Below, piece after piece: positions 1-8,558 of a stretch of 64,000 nucleotides of DNA. Made by a program: the position numbers and the translations under genes. Every line of letters begins with the position of its first letter. Within the stretch, counting starts at the first letter, position 1. The notes under the pieces were generated by a model. It ran no database searches. It saw nothing but the letters and a program-made list of their open reading frames with translations, and had not been told where the DNA came from. This stretch comes from Micromonospora sp. HNM0581 (lineage in GTDB: Bacteria; Actinomycetota; Actinomycetes; Mycobacteriales; Micromonosporaceae), in NCBI RefSeq assembly GCF_012726175.1, contig NZ_JAASAD010000003.1, forward strand, positions 310,001 to 374,000. The letters run 5' to 3'.

Positions 1-4
1 CCGG

Positions 5-667
5 TCAGTGCCCGTCTAGCAGGTTCGCCCCGATCTCGACCGAGCTGCGGTGGAGGCGGGTGGGGCCCGGAAACCCCGAGAAACCGGACCCCACCCGCGT
101 GGGAGGAAGGTTCAGGTGGCGGCGATCCAGGCGAGGCTCCGCTCCGAGGCCGTCGACGGTGCGGCCCTCGATCAGGTAGGTGCCGACCAGTCGTGGCTGG
201 TCGGCAAGGTCGACAAGCAGCAGGCGGGGCGAGCCGGCAGGCCCGAACGAGCGGAGCGCGTCGGCCGGGCCCGGCGGGTCGGTCTTGACGAGGTCGGGTT
301 CGTCCGCGTCGGCCTCGTGGTCGTTGGTCGTCGAGTGACCCGGGTCTGCCTGTGGGTCGCCGGTGGCGCCGGGCACCCCGGCGGAGGTGCGAGCCGCCGA
401 TTCGGCAGCGTCGGCCGACAGAAGATCGCCGGCGCGCCCCATGGCATCGGGTAGGCCGTGGGGGCCGACCGACGCGGTGGCGGCTGCGCGCAGTTCGGTG
501 AGGGCGTCGGGGCACGAGTCGAAGGTGACCAGGCTGACCGGCACATCTGGTGCTCCGGTCGCGCCGGACCTGGTCGGCGTGGGCCGCGATCCGGCCGGCT
601 GACCGGCGATCAGCGCGAGCAGGACCAGCGATCCGCCGGCGGTGACTATCCTGCTTCCCCGTTTCAT
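5..667 (-). pseudogene. truncated secreted beta-propeller protein
   Basis: The first about 160 residues look like the start of the actinobacterial secreted beta-propeller family (PF09826 type). There is a signal peptide (residues 1-28, hydrophobic core LVLLALIAG), a proline/threonine linker, and the family signature STTNDHEADADEPDLVKTD at about residues 113-131, which normally precedes the first blade. Family members run to roughly 600 residues or more. This one stops at 220, and from about residue 170 the sequence no longer resembles the family and reads through a terminator-like hairpin. I infer a deletion or frameshift that removed almost the whole propeller. The start ATG at 667 is supported by the signal peptide. 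A short secreted protein that is still made cannot be excluded. Confidence 0.6.
56..98. terminator. hairpin inside the 3' end of the broken propeller gene
   Basis: A 15-nt arm at 56-70 pairs with 84-98 with a single G.T-type mismatch. The loop is 13 nt. It looks like an intrinsic terminator that belonged to an intergenic region, yet it is now translated as the last part of the truncated gene. This supports a deletion joining the gene to former intergenic DNA. Confidence 0.5.
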
Positions 668-724
668 GCCCGATTCGACGTGGCCGGTTCACGTCTGGTT
701 CCGTCTGCGGCCTGAGGGTTCGGG

Positions 725-1183
725 TCAGCCGGTGGAGGGGCCCACACCGGGAGATTCGACGAGCCGGGAGAGCACGATGGTGCTGCGGCTGGACGTCACG
801 AACGCCTCGGCCCGCAGCCGCTCCAGCGCCTCTTCGAGGTGGGCGATGTCGGCGGCGCGCAGGTGTACCAGGGCGTCGGCCTCCCCCGAGACGGTGTACG
901 CGCCGACCACCTCGGGATGGCGACGTACGGCGGCGCTGATCTGGGCCGGGGTGGTGCGGCCGGCGCAGAACAGCTCCACGAAAGCCTCGGTGGTCCAGCC
1001 GACCGAGGCTGGGTCCACGATGGCGGTGAATCCCCTGATCACCCCGGCGGACCGCAGCCGGTCGACCCGCCGCTTCACCGCCGGGGCGGAGAGTGACACC
1101 CGGGTGCCGATGTCGGCGTAGGAGGCACGGGCGTCAGCGATCAGTAGCGCAATGATCCGCTGGTCGACGGCGTCGATCTGCAA
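725..1183 (-). CDS. Lrp/AsnC family transcriptional regulator
   Basis: About 152 residues, normal for Lrp/AsnC. An N-terminal winged HTH is visible (DARASYADIGTRVSLSAPAV, recognition helix followed by KRRVDRL), then a RAM/ACT-like ligand-binding domain (VSGEADALVHLRAADIAHLE). I chose TTG at 1183 because GAGGCGG lies just upstream, the protein then starts LQIDAVDQ as family members do, and a 68-bp divergent promoter gap to ddaH remains. A longer reading from 1204 would leave less promoter space. It is divergent from ddaH, so it probably regulates that gene in response to an amino acid. The target is inferred from position only. Confidence 0.88.
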   Translation of the reverse strand: MQIDAVDQRIIALLIADARASYADIGTRVSLSAPAVKRRVDRLRSAGVIRGFTAIVDPASVGWTTEAFVELFCAGRTTPAQISAAVRRHPEVVGAYTVSGEADALVHLRAADIAHLEEALERLRAEAFVTSSRSTIVLSRLVESPGVGPSTG

Positions 1184-1251
1184 TGTTCCGCCTCTTGAAA
1201 GCAATGTTTGCGGCTGTTACCAAAGTTCTACGATACCTACCCTTGGTCATC

Positions 1252-2076
1252 GTGAACCAGCAGCGAGTGCCGCGAAAGCGGACATTTCTCATGTGCTCCC
1301 CCGAGCATTTCGCGGTCGAGTACGCGATCAATCCGTGGATGGACGTGACTGCGCCGGTCGACGCGGAGCTGGCAGTGAAGCAGTGGGACCGCATGCGGGA
1401 AACCCTCGTCGGCCTCGGGCACGAGGTCCACCTGTTGGTACCCGAGCCCGGCCTGCCCGACATGGTCTACGCGGCCAACGGTGCGTTCATGGTCGACGGC
1501 ACGGTCTACGGGGCGCAGTTCAGGCACCAGCAACGGGCCGCCGAAGCGGCCACCCACCGGGCGTTCCACGAGTCGCAGGGCTGGCGGTTCATCGCGCCGA
1601 ACCAGACGAACGAGGGCGAGGGGGACTTCGCGTACCTGCCGGAGGCCCACGGCGGGCTGATTCTGGCCGGACACGGTTTCCGCACCGAACTGCCGGCGCA
1701 CGCCGAGGCGCAGGAGGCACTCGGTCGGCCGGTGGTCTCGCTGCGACTGGTCGACCCGCGCTTCTACCACCTGGACGTGGCACTCGCCTCGATCGACGAC
1801 GGCAACATCGTCTACTACCCCGGTGCCTTCTCGGCTGCCAGTCAGCGGGTGCTCGCCCAGCTCTTCCCGGACGCGGTGCTCGCCGACGACGAGGATGCTC
1901 TCGCCTTCGGACTGAACCTGGTGAGCGACGGTGCCAACGTGGTGCTCAACAGCGAGGCCACCCGGCTCGCCGGCCGGCTGAAGGCGGCCGGCTACACCCC
2001 GGTGCCGGTGGAACTGGCCGAACTCAAGAAGGGCGGTGGCAGCGTGAAGTGCTGCATCGCCGAGCTGCGGCTCTGA
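1252..2076 (+). CDS. ddaH: dimethylarginine dimethylaminohydrolase-like amidinotransferase-fold enzyme
   Basis: 274 residues of the guanidino-group-modifying (pentein) superfamily. Visible signatures are MCSPEHF near the N-terminus, the YAINPWMD segment, EGEGDF in the substrate-binding region, HLDVALASIDDGNIVYYPG around the catalytic His, and the C-terminal catalytic Cys in GGGSVKCCIAELRL. Members hydrolyse dimethylarginine or related guanidino compounds to citrulline plus an amine. Some actinobacterial copies are annotated as ornithine/arginine-related amidinotransferases, so the exact substrate is unsure. GTG at 1252 gives the usual short N-terminus. An in-frame ATG at 1183 would overlap the region serving the divergent Lrp gene. 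It is probably controlled by that Lrp regulator. Confidence 0.85.
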   Translation: MNQQRVPRKRTFLMCSPEHFAVEYAINPWMDVTAPVDAELAVKQWDRMRETLVGLGHEVHLLVPEPGLPDMVYAANGAFMVDGTVYGAQFRHQQRAAEAATHRAFHESQGWRFIAPNQTNEGEGDFAYLPEAHGGLILAGHGFRTELPAHAEAQEALGRPVVSLRLVDPRFYHLDVALASIDDGNIVYYPGAFSAASQRVLAQLFPDAVLADDEDALAFGLNLVSDGANVVLNSEATRLAGRLKAAGYTPVPVELAELKKGGGSVKCCIAELRL

Positions 2077-2087
2077 GCTCCGACTGA

Positions 2088-2123
2088 GCTGCGAGGCCGT
2101 CCCGTCATGAGTGGCCTCGCAGC
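2088..2123. terminator. bidirectional terminator hairpin
   Basis: Perfect 11-nt inverted repeat (2088-2098 with 2113-2123, arm GCTGCGAGGCC) and a 14-nt loop. It lies between the convergent ddaH and the binding-protein gene, so it can serve both. Confidence 0.75.
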
Positions 2124-2134
2124 ATCTTCCCGAC

Positions 2135-3334
2135 TCAGCCGAGCGTGGACAACTCGTTGACCAGTACGTTCGAGATCACCTGGCCGTCGCGCTGCACCTC
2201 GCGTAGGTACCACTTCTGCTGCGGCGTACGCGGCTGGTTGAACTGCCAGGCACCACGTGGGCTGTCGATCTGCCCGATCCGACCCAGCGCGAGGTTCACC
2301 TCCTGTGCGGTGGGTGCCGTGCCGGCGAGACGGATCGCCTGGTCGAGCACCTTGGCCGCGTCGTACGAGGCCATCGCGTAGGTGGTGGGTGAGGTGTTGT
2401 GTTTCTTACGGTACGCCGAGGCGAACCGCCGGTTGGCGGCGTTGTTCAGGTCGGCGGAGTAGTTCAGCGCGGTGCGGATACCGAGCGCGTCGCTCGCCGG
2501 CCGGATGTTCTCCAGCACCGAACCTTCCGTGAGGAAGCCGGGGGCGTAGATCTGCCCCTCGAAGCCGGCGTCGCGTAGCTGCATGATGAACTCCACGGCC
2601 GCCGTGCCGGTGTAGAAGCAGAACACCACCGACGGGTCGCCGGTCAGGGCGCGGTTGATGTCCGAGACGAAGGCGGTTCTGCCGGGGCTGCTGCTGCCGG
2701 AGGTCCAGACGACCTCCGAGGCGATCCGTGGATCGGACTCGCCGAACTCCTCACGGAAGCCACGCAGCACGTCCTCCACACCGACGACCCCTTCGGGCAG
2801 GATCGTCGCGACCCGGTCGGTGTCGGTGAGCTCGTCCTTCAGGTAGCGACCGAGCGCCCGGCCCGCCTCGTCGAGCACGTACGACGTACGCCAGATGTAG
2901 ACGACGCTCTGCAGGCTCGGCGGGGATGCGTTGGAACCGATCAACGGGACCCGGGCCTGTTCGACGATGTCCCGGATGCCGAACATGACCGAGGGATTGG
3001 CGACTCCGGTCAGGGCGAGGACACCCTGTTTGATCAGCTCCTCGACGGCAGCCTGTCCGGACCTGACGTTGTCACCCTCGTCGGCCGTCACCAGGTCGAC
3101 CGGGTGGCCGCCGAGGCGCCTGTCGTTCAGGTCCAGGTACAGCTCGAAGCCGTTGCCGAGCTCGTCGCCGATGGCCTTGCCCGTGCCGGACTGTGGCGCG
3201 ACGAGCCCGATCTTGACCGGGGTCTCGGTGCCGGTGACCTCCGGTTCGGCGTCGGAGCCGCACCCGGCGACGAGTCCGCTCGTACCGAGCGCGGCCAGCA
3301 GCTGGAGTGCGCGCCTGCGGTTCATCTGCGACAC
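2135..3334 (-). CDS. ABC-type branched-chain amino acid / amide solute-binding lipoprotein
   Basis: 399 residues. A twin-arginine-like start (NRRRALQLL) and the lipobox LVAGC (Cys at residue 25) mark a lipoprotein anchored outside the membrane. The mature part is a type I periplasmic-binding fold of the Leu/Ile/Val-binding class, starting VKIGLVAPQSGTGKAIGDE and continuing with LALTGVANPSVMFGIRD and PLIGSNASPPSL. GTG at 3334 is preceded by AGGGA at good spacing; ATG at 3325 is the alternative. No permease or ATPase gene is adjacent, so it may be an orphan receptor or serve a transporter encoded elsewhere. The ligand is unknown. Confidence 0.88.
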   Translation of the reverse strand: MSQMNRRRALQLLAALGTSGLVAGCGSDAEPEVTGTETPVKIGLVAPQSGTGKAIGDELGNGFELYLDLNDRRLGGHPVDLVTADEGDNVRSGQAAVEELIKQGVLALTGVANPSVMFGIRDIVEQARVPLIGSNASPPSLQSVVYIWRTSYVLDEAGRALGRYLKDELTDTDRVATILPEGVVGVEDVLRGFREEFGESDPRIASEVVWTSGSSSPGRTAFVSDINRALTGDPSVVFCFYTGTAAVEFIMQLRDAGFEGQIYAPGFLTEGSVLENIRPASDALGIRTALNYSADLNNAANRRFASAYRKKHNTSPTTYAMASYDAAKVLDQAIRLAGTAPTAQEVNLALGRIGQIDSPRGAWQFNQPRTPQQKWYLREVQRDGQVISNVLVNELSTLG

Positions 3335-3411
3335 CGGGTTCCCTTCGAGTTTGTAGCCGGGCGCATCCGCCCCTTCGGCGTTCTACCTGCTACGCGACGC
3401 TGCGTCAATGG

Positions 3412-4209
3412 CTAGTGATCTTCGTGTAGAGACCGCAACGCGGCGGTGACCTCTGGCCACGCCGACGAGTCGGGTCCGATAAGACCAAAATGCTCGCAAT
3501 CTGGCAGCTCAATCAGGTGGATTCTGCCACCCGCAGCACGGGCGGCAGCCACATAACTGCGAGAGATGTCGATGGGGACATGCTGATCCAGCGTGCCGTG
3601 AATCACTACCGTGCGTGGCCGCGGCGGGACCAGGCTCCGTGGATCCGCGGTCGCGTACCGCTCCGGCAGGTCGGCTGGTCCGCCGCCGAGCAGCGCGGCC
3701 ACGGCACCACCGTCCAGGTCCAGCCGGTACGCCTCGGCCAGGTCGGCGACCGGCGCGAGAGCCAGGACCCCGGCGACCTCCCCGGGGGCGTGGGCTGCCG
3801 CGTACAACGCGAGATGCCCGCCCGCCGAGTGACCGACCAGCACCGGCGGTGCGGCAGCGACCAGCCCCGGCAGGGCGGCCTCGGCCAGCCTCGGCAGCGC
3901 CGAGACCCCCGCCAGCACGTCGGTCAGAGTGCCGGGCCAGCCACCTCCGGGCTGCCCCGTCCGCCGATACTCCAACTGGGCGACCGGGTATCCGAGCGCG
4001 GCCAGTGCGCTCGCCAGCGGCCCGGTGTGCCGCCGGTCGTACTCCGCCCGCCAGAAACCACCATGCACCACGACCACCAGCGGCCGGGGCGCCTTTGAGA
4101 TGGCCGGGCGACGCAGGTCGGCGATCTGGTCCGGATGCGAACCGTACGCGACGCTCACGTCCGGTTCGGGTGCGGGGCGGGTGAGCACCGCCCGAGGATC
4201 GGAGGGCAT
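3412..4209 (-). CDS. alpha/beta hydrolase (kynurenine formamidase-like)
   Basis: 265 residues. The oxyanion motif HGGFW (about residue 49), nucleophile elbow GHSAGG (about 125), and an Asp/His pair near the end (HGTLDQHVP and DCEHFGLI) form a complete Ser-Asp-His triad. The HGGFW plus GHSAGG combination is common in esterases and kynurenine-formamidase-like hydrolases. No tryptophan-catabolism neighbours are present, so I keep the substrate open. Cytoplasmic, with no signal peptide. It is divergent from bpa. Confidence 0.8.
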   Translation of the reverse strand: MPSDPRAVLTRPAPEPDVSVAYGSHPDQIADLRRPAISKAPRPLVVVVHGGFWRAEYDRRHTGPLASALAALGYPVAQLEYRRTGQPGGGWPGTLTDVLAGVSALPRLAEAALPGLVAAAPPVLVGHSAGGHLALYAAAHAPGEVAGVLALAPVADLAEAYRLDLDGGAVAALLGGGPADLPERYATADPRSLVPPRPRTVVIHGTLDQHVPIDISRSYVAAARAAGGRIHLIELPDCEHFGLIGPDSSAWPEVTAALRSLHEDH

Positions 4210-4304
4210 CGGGCGACGGTAGCGCGGTCCACGGGCCTGCGTGGGACGGGTGTCCGGCCGGGCCGACGCGCGTCCACCGGTACCGCTGGGTAAAGATGGA
4301 GGGC

Positions 4305-4898
4305 ATGACCGAAGCGCGCTCCGCTGGACAGAACGACGAGCCCGATCGGGAGGGCACCGGACACTCCGGGACGGTGGTGGTGGTCGGACCAGACGGCCGG
4401 CCTGTCGGCACCGTGCAGACCGACGAGGGGCTCGGCGAGGATCCGTCGCGTCTGGTCGAGCAGCCGGCCAAGGTGATGCGGATCGGCAGCATGATCAAAC
4501 AGTTGCTGGAGGAGGTGAAGGCCGCTCCTCTCGACGATGCCAGCCGGCACCGGATGCGGGAGATCCACAAGCGGTCGATCGTCGAACTGAAGGAGGGACT
4601 CGCTCCCGAGCTGCGCGAGGAACTGGAGCGGATATCGCTGCCGTTCTCCGAGGACCAGGCACCGAGCGAAGGTGAGCTGCGCATCGCCCACGCTCAGTTG
4701 GTCGGCTGGCTGGAAGGGTTGTTCCACGGCATCCAGGCCGCCCTGGTCGCACAGCAGATGGCAGCCCGGGTACAGCTGGAGCAGATGCGCTCCGGCCGGC
4801 AGGCGCTGCCCAGCGGACCCGCCGGGGCGGCGCTGCCAGGCATGCCGGGCATGGGTCAGTCCAGTGGTGAAGGACACAGCACAGGGCAGTACCTCTGA
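4305..4898 (+). CDS. bpa: bacterial proteasome activator Bpa
   Basis: About 197 residues. The conserved helical core (VMRIGSMIKQLLEEVKAAPLDD through WLEGLFHGIQAALVAQQMAA) matches Bpa/PafE, the ring-forming ATP-independent activator of the 20S proteasome. The extreme C-terminus is GQYL, the motif that docks into proteasome pockets and opens the gate. Known role: degradation of unfolded proteins and of the HspR repressor. ATG at 4305 is preceded by a -10-like TAAAGA at 4291-4296, suggesting a leaderless message. The ATG at 4296 would lie in the promoter. No other proteasome genes are in the window, as expected. Confidence 0.92.
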   Translation: MTEARSAGQNDEPDREGTGHSGTVVVVGPDGRPVGTVQTDEGLGEDPSRLVEQPAKVMRIGSMIKQLLEEVKAAPLDDASRHRMREIHKRSIVELKEGLAPELREELERISLPFSEDQAPSEGELRIAHAQLVGWLEGLFHGIQAALVAQQMAARVQLEQMRSGRQALPSGPAGAALPGMPGMGQSSGEGHSTGQYL

Positions 4899-4902
4899 TC
4901 CC

Positions 4903-4943
4903 GCCGTCCGGACGCGGCGCTCGTCGCACCGCGTCCGGACGGC
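4903..4943. terminator. bidirectional terminator between bpa and HAD gene
   Basis: Perfect 15-nt inverted repeat (4903-4917 with 4929-4943, arm GCCGTCCGGACGCGG), 11-nt loop, ending exactly at the stop codon of the convergent HAD gene. Strong intrinsic terminator shape, but without a clear U-tract. Confidence 0.85.
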
Positions 4944-5756
4944 TCAGTCCGCCCCGAAAACCTTCTCCAGGTACGCCGCCACACCGTCGGACGAGTTCGC
5001 CGGGGCGACCTCGTCGGCGATCGCCAGCACCTCCGGATGCGCGTTGCCGACCGCCACGGCCCGCCCCGCCCAGGTGAGCATCGGCAGGTCGTTCGGCATG
5101 TCCCCGAAAGCAAGCACGTCCGCTGCGGCGATGCCGAGGCGATGGCAGTACCAGGCGAGACCGGCTGCCTTCGTCACCCCCGCCGCCGAGATTTCCACCA
5201 GCCCGGAGTACGACGAGTGGGTGGCCTCCGCGAGCCCGGTGAGGGCGGCGGCGACGAGCCGGGTGAACCGGTCCGGGTCCTGCTCGCCGGCCCGCGCGAG
5301 CAGTTTCACCGCTGGTGCCGACAACAACTCCTCGGCCGTCCGCACGGCCCGGATCGCCTCCTCGTCGGCGTCCCACCGCAACGGGTAGTGCGCCTCGTGA
5401 CGCATCTCCCGGCCGTCGACTATCTCCACGGCCAGACTGACCTCCGGCACCTCGGCACGCAGGCGGCGGACCACCTCGGCGAGCAGCTCCGGAGCCAACG
5501 GATCGGCCCGCAACACGTCGTCGGTGGTCGGGTCGTAGACCACCGCGCCGTTGGCGCAGACCGCCGGCAACGGCTCGGCCAGCTGTTCGTACACCAGCCG
5601 GAGCCAACGGATCGGTCGGCCGGTGACCAGGACGACCGGCGTGCCCCGGGCGCGGATCCGGGCCAGAACGGCTGCGGTACGGGAGCTCAGGGTGCGGTCG
5701 TCGCGCAGCAACGTCCCGTCGATGTCGGTGGCGATCAGGTGTGGAGTGGGAACCAT
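4944..5756 (-). CDS. HAD superfamily Cof-type phosphatase
   Basis: 270 residues from the ATG at 5756. HAD motif I is ATDIDGTLLRD (nucleophile Asp and acid/base Asp), motif II is VLVTGRP, motif III is the Lys in GVTKAAGL, and motif IV is AFGDMPNDLPML. The large C2-type cap fits Cof/sucrose-phosphatase-like enzymes acting on sugar phosphates or phospho-cofactors. The start overlaps the stop of the upstream HAD gene by one base (TGATG), so the two are translationally coupled. Substrate unknown. Confidence 0.88.
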   Translation of the reverse strand: MVPTPHLIATDIDGTLLRDDRTLSSRTAAVLARIRARGTPVVLVTGRPIRWLRLVYEQLAEPLPAVCANGAVVYDPTTDDVLRADPLAPELLAEVVRRLRAEVPEVSLAVEIVDGREMRHEAHYPLRWDADEEAIRAVRTAEELLSAPAVKLLARAGEQDPDRFTRLVAAALTGLAEATHSSYSGLVEISAAGVTKAAGLAWYCHRLGIAAADVLAFGDMPNDLPMLTWAGRAVAVGNAHPEVLAIADEVAPANSSDGVAAYLEKVFGAD

Positions 5757-6577
5757 CACCGGGACAGTAGCCGGTCGAGGTAGACCGCAACCCCGTCGTC
5801 GTCGTTGCGCAGGGTGATCTCGTCGGCCGCCGCGCGCAAGCTCGGGTGAGCATTGGCAACGGCCACCCGCCCCCATCCGGCCCACTCGAACATCGGCAGG
5901 TCGTTCGGCATGTCACCGAAGACAAGCACGTCGGCGGGGTCCACGCCGAGATTCTGCGCGACGACGCTGAGCCCGGACGCCTTGTCCACCCCCGGCGGGC
6001 AGATTTCGATGAAGCCAAGACCTGCCTGGGTGAGCGTGGCGCGGTGCGGTTCGGCGATCTCCCGGGCGACGGCCAGCAACTCGTCCACGTGGTGGTCGGC
6101 GGTACGGGCGAACGCCTTGATCACATCACCGGCCAGGCACTCGGCGCGGCTGCGTACCTCGAACGCGTCCTGGTAGGGCCACGCAGGATGGTAGTCACCC
6201 CACAGCGGGGCGTCGTGCTCGTCGGACGCCTCGACCATCACCGTCAGTGGGCCCACCGCAGCCTCCAACTCAGCGAGCAGGACGGCCAACACCTCGCAGG
6301 AGAGGCGCTCGTCCCGCAGCACCACCGGCCCCTCCGGATCACTCTGGTCGACCACCCGGCCGCCACCAGCCAGCACGAGGAAGTCGGCCGCGCGGATGTC
6401 GTTGCGGGTGAGTTCGGTCAGCCGAGGGCCCCGACCGGTGGCCCCCACCACCGGGATGCCGGCCGCGCGTACCCGGTCGAGGACCTTGTGGGTGAAGGCC
6501 GACACGGTGTCGTCGCTACGGACGAGCGTCCCGTCGAGGTCGGTGGCTATCAGTTTGGGCAGGCCCGGGCGGTTCAT
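5756..6577 (-). CDS. HAD superfamily Cof-type phosphatase (paralogue)
   Basis: 273 residues from ATG at 6577, chosen because AGGAGGAG sits 3 nt upstream. Motifs: ATDLDGTLVRSDD (I), VVGATGRG (II), PGVDKASGL (III Lys), VFGDMPNDLPMFEWAG (IV). It resembles the downstream HAD gene along its whole length, including the DMPNDLPM stretch, so the pair looks like a tandem duplication that has diverged in the cap domain and may split two substrates. First gene of the pair. Confidence 0.87.
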   Translation of the reverse strand: MNRPGLPKLIATDLDGTLVRSDDTVSAFTHKVLDRVRAAGIPVVGATGRGPRLTELTRNDIRAADFLVLAGGGRVVDQSDPEGPVVLRDERLSCEVLAVLLAELEAAVGPLTVMVEASDEHDAPLWGDYHPAWPYQDAFEVRSRAECLAGDVIKAFARTADHHVDELLAVAREIAEPHRATLTQAGLGFIEICPPGVDKASGLSVVAQNLGVDPADVLVFGDMPNDLPMFEWAGWGRVAVANAHPSLRAAADEITLRNDDDGVAVYLDRLLSR

Positions 6578-6752
6578 CGCTCCTCCTTCGCCCGCCGCCG
6601 TCGCGACCAGCCGTTCACCTCGTCGAACGGCGACCCGGCGAAATGGCGGGCAGCCACCGTACCTCGCAGACCCGGTAGCAACCATGGCTTCCAGGCGAAT
6701 CGGGCGCCAATGGACGACGCCCCGTAGGTGACGTTCGACCTGGTCCGCCGGA

Positions 6753-7466
6753 TCAGCCGGGCGGTGCCTCCCGGGCGAAGGGCACCGTCGGGGTGACGGT
6801 GATGTCGGCGGGTGGACGTTCCCCCTCCGGCTCCGCGTCCCCGAGCGGCAGTCGGCTGCCCCGCCGTGACCCCTGCGGTGCCGCCGCTGATCCGACCGGC
6901 CCGGGCGCGGCGCGCAGCAGCGCCACGACGAACAGCCCGACGGCTACGAAGGCGACGGTCAGGCCGCGCCCGTACTCGACGTCGAGAGTCAGCTCCGGGT
7001 TGAACAGCATGGTCTCACCGAGCGAGTCGTCAAGTGACGTCGTGGTCGCCACCAGCAAGGCGAGCAGACCCGCGGCCAGGGCCAGACCGGCGACTCGGGC
7101 ATTCGCCCGAACGGAGTCGGTGCCGCGCACCGCGAGCGCCACCGTGGCACCGAGGGCGAGCAGCCCGACCAGGTACGCGGAGCCCATACCCAGGTCGGAG
7201 ACATCGCTGATCACCTGGAGCGGTGTGTTCGGATCCGGCCCTGCGTCGGGAACGGTGATCGTCGCCCATTCGCCCAGCAGCGATGCCAGGGCCGCCACCC
7301 CACCCAGCCCGGCCGACAGCAACGGCACCCGGTGGTCCCGACCGAGCCCGCCGAAGGTCCGCCGGAACCGCCCAGCCGCAGCGGTCTCGTCTCCCGCGCC
7401 CCACTCGATGACGTTCGCTTCGTCGGACCGGTCGTCCTGACGGGGGATAGGGAGGTCGTGGGTCAT
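6753..7466 (-). CDS. hypothetical four-helix membrane protein
   Basis: 237 residues with a polar N-terminal 45 residues, then four hydrophobic segments (about 50-66, 95-113, 124-141, 165-184) and a charged proline-rich C-terminal tail. GAGGTG lies 5 nt before the ATG. I recognise no family. The acidic residues between helices 1 and 2 would lie outside if the N-terminus is cytoplasmic. It stands alone between a HAD operon and the divergent osmC. Confidence 0.65.
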   Translation of the reverse strand: MTHDLPIPRQDDRSDEANVIEWGAGDETAAAGRFRRTFGGLGRDHRVPLLSAGLGGVAALASLLGEWATITVPDAGPDPNTPLQVISDVSDLGMGSAYLVGLLALGATVALAVRGTDSVRANARVAGLALAAGLLALLVATTTSLDDSLGETMLFNPELTLDVEYGRGLTVAFVAVGLFVVALLRAAPGPVGSAAAPQGSRRGSRLPLGDAEPEGERPPADITVTPTVPFAREAPPG

Positions 7467-7625
7467 CAGACACCTCTACTGGTGGCCGGGACGCCGCGCG
7501 TCCACCGCGCGCCGCAGGGTCCGGTTGGCATCATGTCACAGCCGGGACGCGACGCAGAGGAACAACCACGGGACCCGGGGGGTGGTCGGTCGCCTCCCGG
7601 CCCTACGTGGGCTAGCGTCAGGTGT

Positions 7626-8057
7626 ATGCCTATCCGTACCGCTTCCGCACGCTGGCAGGGCAACCTCACCGAGGGGTCCGGCACCATCCGCACCGGCAAA
7701 GGCGGGCTGGAGGGGAACTACTCCTTCAAGTCCCGCTTCGAGGAGGGGGAGGGCACCAACCCCGAGGAGTTGATCGGCGCTGCGCACGCCGGCTGCTTCT
7801 CGATGGCCTTCTCCAAGGCGCTCGCCGATGCCGGCACGACGCCGACCTCCGTGGAGACCACCGCCAAGGTGCACCTCGACAAGACCGACGCCGGGATGAC
7901 CGTGACCAGGATCGAGCTGGACACCGTCGGTGAGGTGCCCGGCATCGACGAGGCACAGTTCGCCAAGCTGGCCGAGGCCGCCAAACAGAACTGCCCGATC
8001 TCCCGCCTGCTCTCGCCCGGCGCCGAGATCACCCTCACCGCCCGCCTCACCTCCTGA
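7626..8057 (+). CDS. osmC: OsmC family peroxiredoxin
   Basis: 143 residues. The family pattern is clear: LTEGSGTIRTGKGGL near the start, NPEELIGAAHAGCFSMAFS carrying the first redox Cys, and AAKQNCPISRLLSPG carrying the second Cys. OsmC proteins reduce organic and fatty-acid hydroperoxides with a Cys pair. ATG at 7626 gives a standard-length protein. Longer readings upstream run into the divergent gene and have no matching sequence. Confidence 0.92.
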   Translation: MPIRTASARWQGNLTEGSGTIRTGKGGLEGNYSFKSRFEEGEGTNPEELIGAAHAGCFSMAFSKALADAGTTPTSVETTAKVHLDKTDAGMTVTRIELDTVGEVPGIDEAQFAKLAEAAKQNCPISRLLSPGAEITLTARLTS

Positions 8058-8140
8058 CCGTCGTGCGGACCGGCACCCACGTGCCGGTCCGCCGCTCCCG
8101 GGGGTGCCGGGTCGCAGGCAGCCTGGGGGAGAATGCGGAC

Positions 8141-8491
8141 GTGGCGGTCGAGATGGGACGTGAGCGGTTCGAGGAGCTGGTCGGGGATGCGCTCGACGAG
8201 GTTCCGGAGGAGCTGCTGGCGTTGATGAGCAACGTGGTGATCCTGGTCGAAGACGATCCGCCGCCCGGGGAGGACCTGCTCGGCCTCTACGAGGGACACG
8301 CGTTGACCGAGCGAGGCTGGGACTACGCGGGCGTACTGCCGGACCGGATCCTCATCTACCGCAACCCGATCCTGCGTATCTGCGAGAACGACGACGACGT
8401 CGTCGAGGAGGTCGCGGTGACGGTGGTGCACGAGATCGCCCACCACTTCGGCATCGACGACGCGCGTCTGCACGAGCTGGGCTGGGACTGA
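8141..8491 (+). CDS. small zincin-type metallopeptidase family protein
   Basis: 116 residues. It belongs to the short actinobacterial 'possible zinc metallopeptidase' family (PF06262): PEELLALMSNVVILVEDDPP, the GLYEG segment, RILIYRNPI, and the zinc motif HEIAHHFGIDD followed by HELGW, which supplies two His and an acidic ligand. GTG at 8141 has GGGGGAGA about 8 nt upstream. Physiological substrate unknown; the family is compact and lacks an obvious propeptide or signal, so it is cytoplasmic. Confidence 0.88.
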   Translation: MAVEMGRERFEELVGDALDEVPEELLALMSNVVILVEDDPPPGEDLLGLYEGHALTERGWDYAGVLPDRILIYRNPILRICENDDDVVEEVAVTVVHEIAHHFGIDDARLHELGWD

Positions 8492-8558
8492 GGGCTCTTA
8501 CGCCAGGTTGCGGGCTGGCCCTACCCTCTCGGCAGGAAACGGCGAGCAGGGAGGAAAC

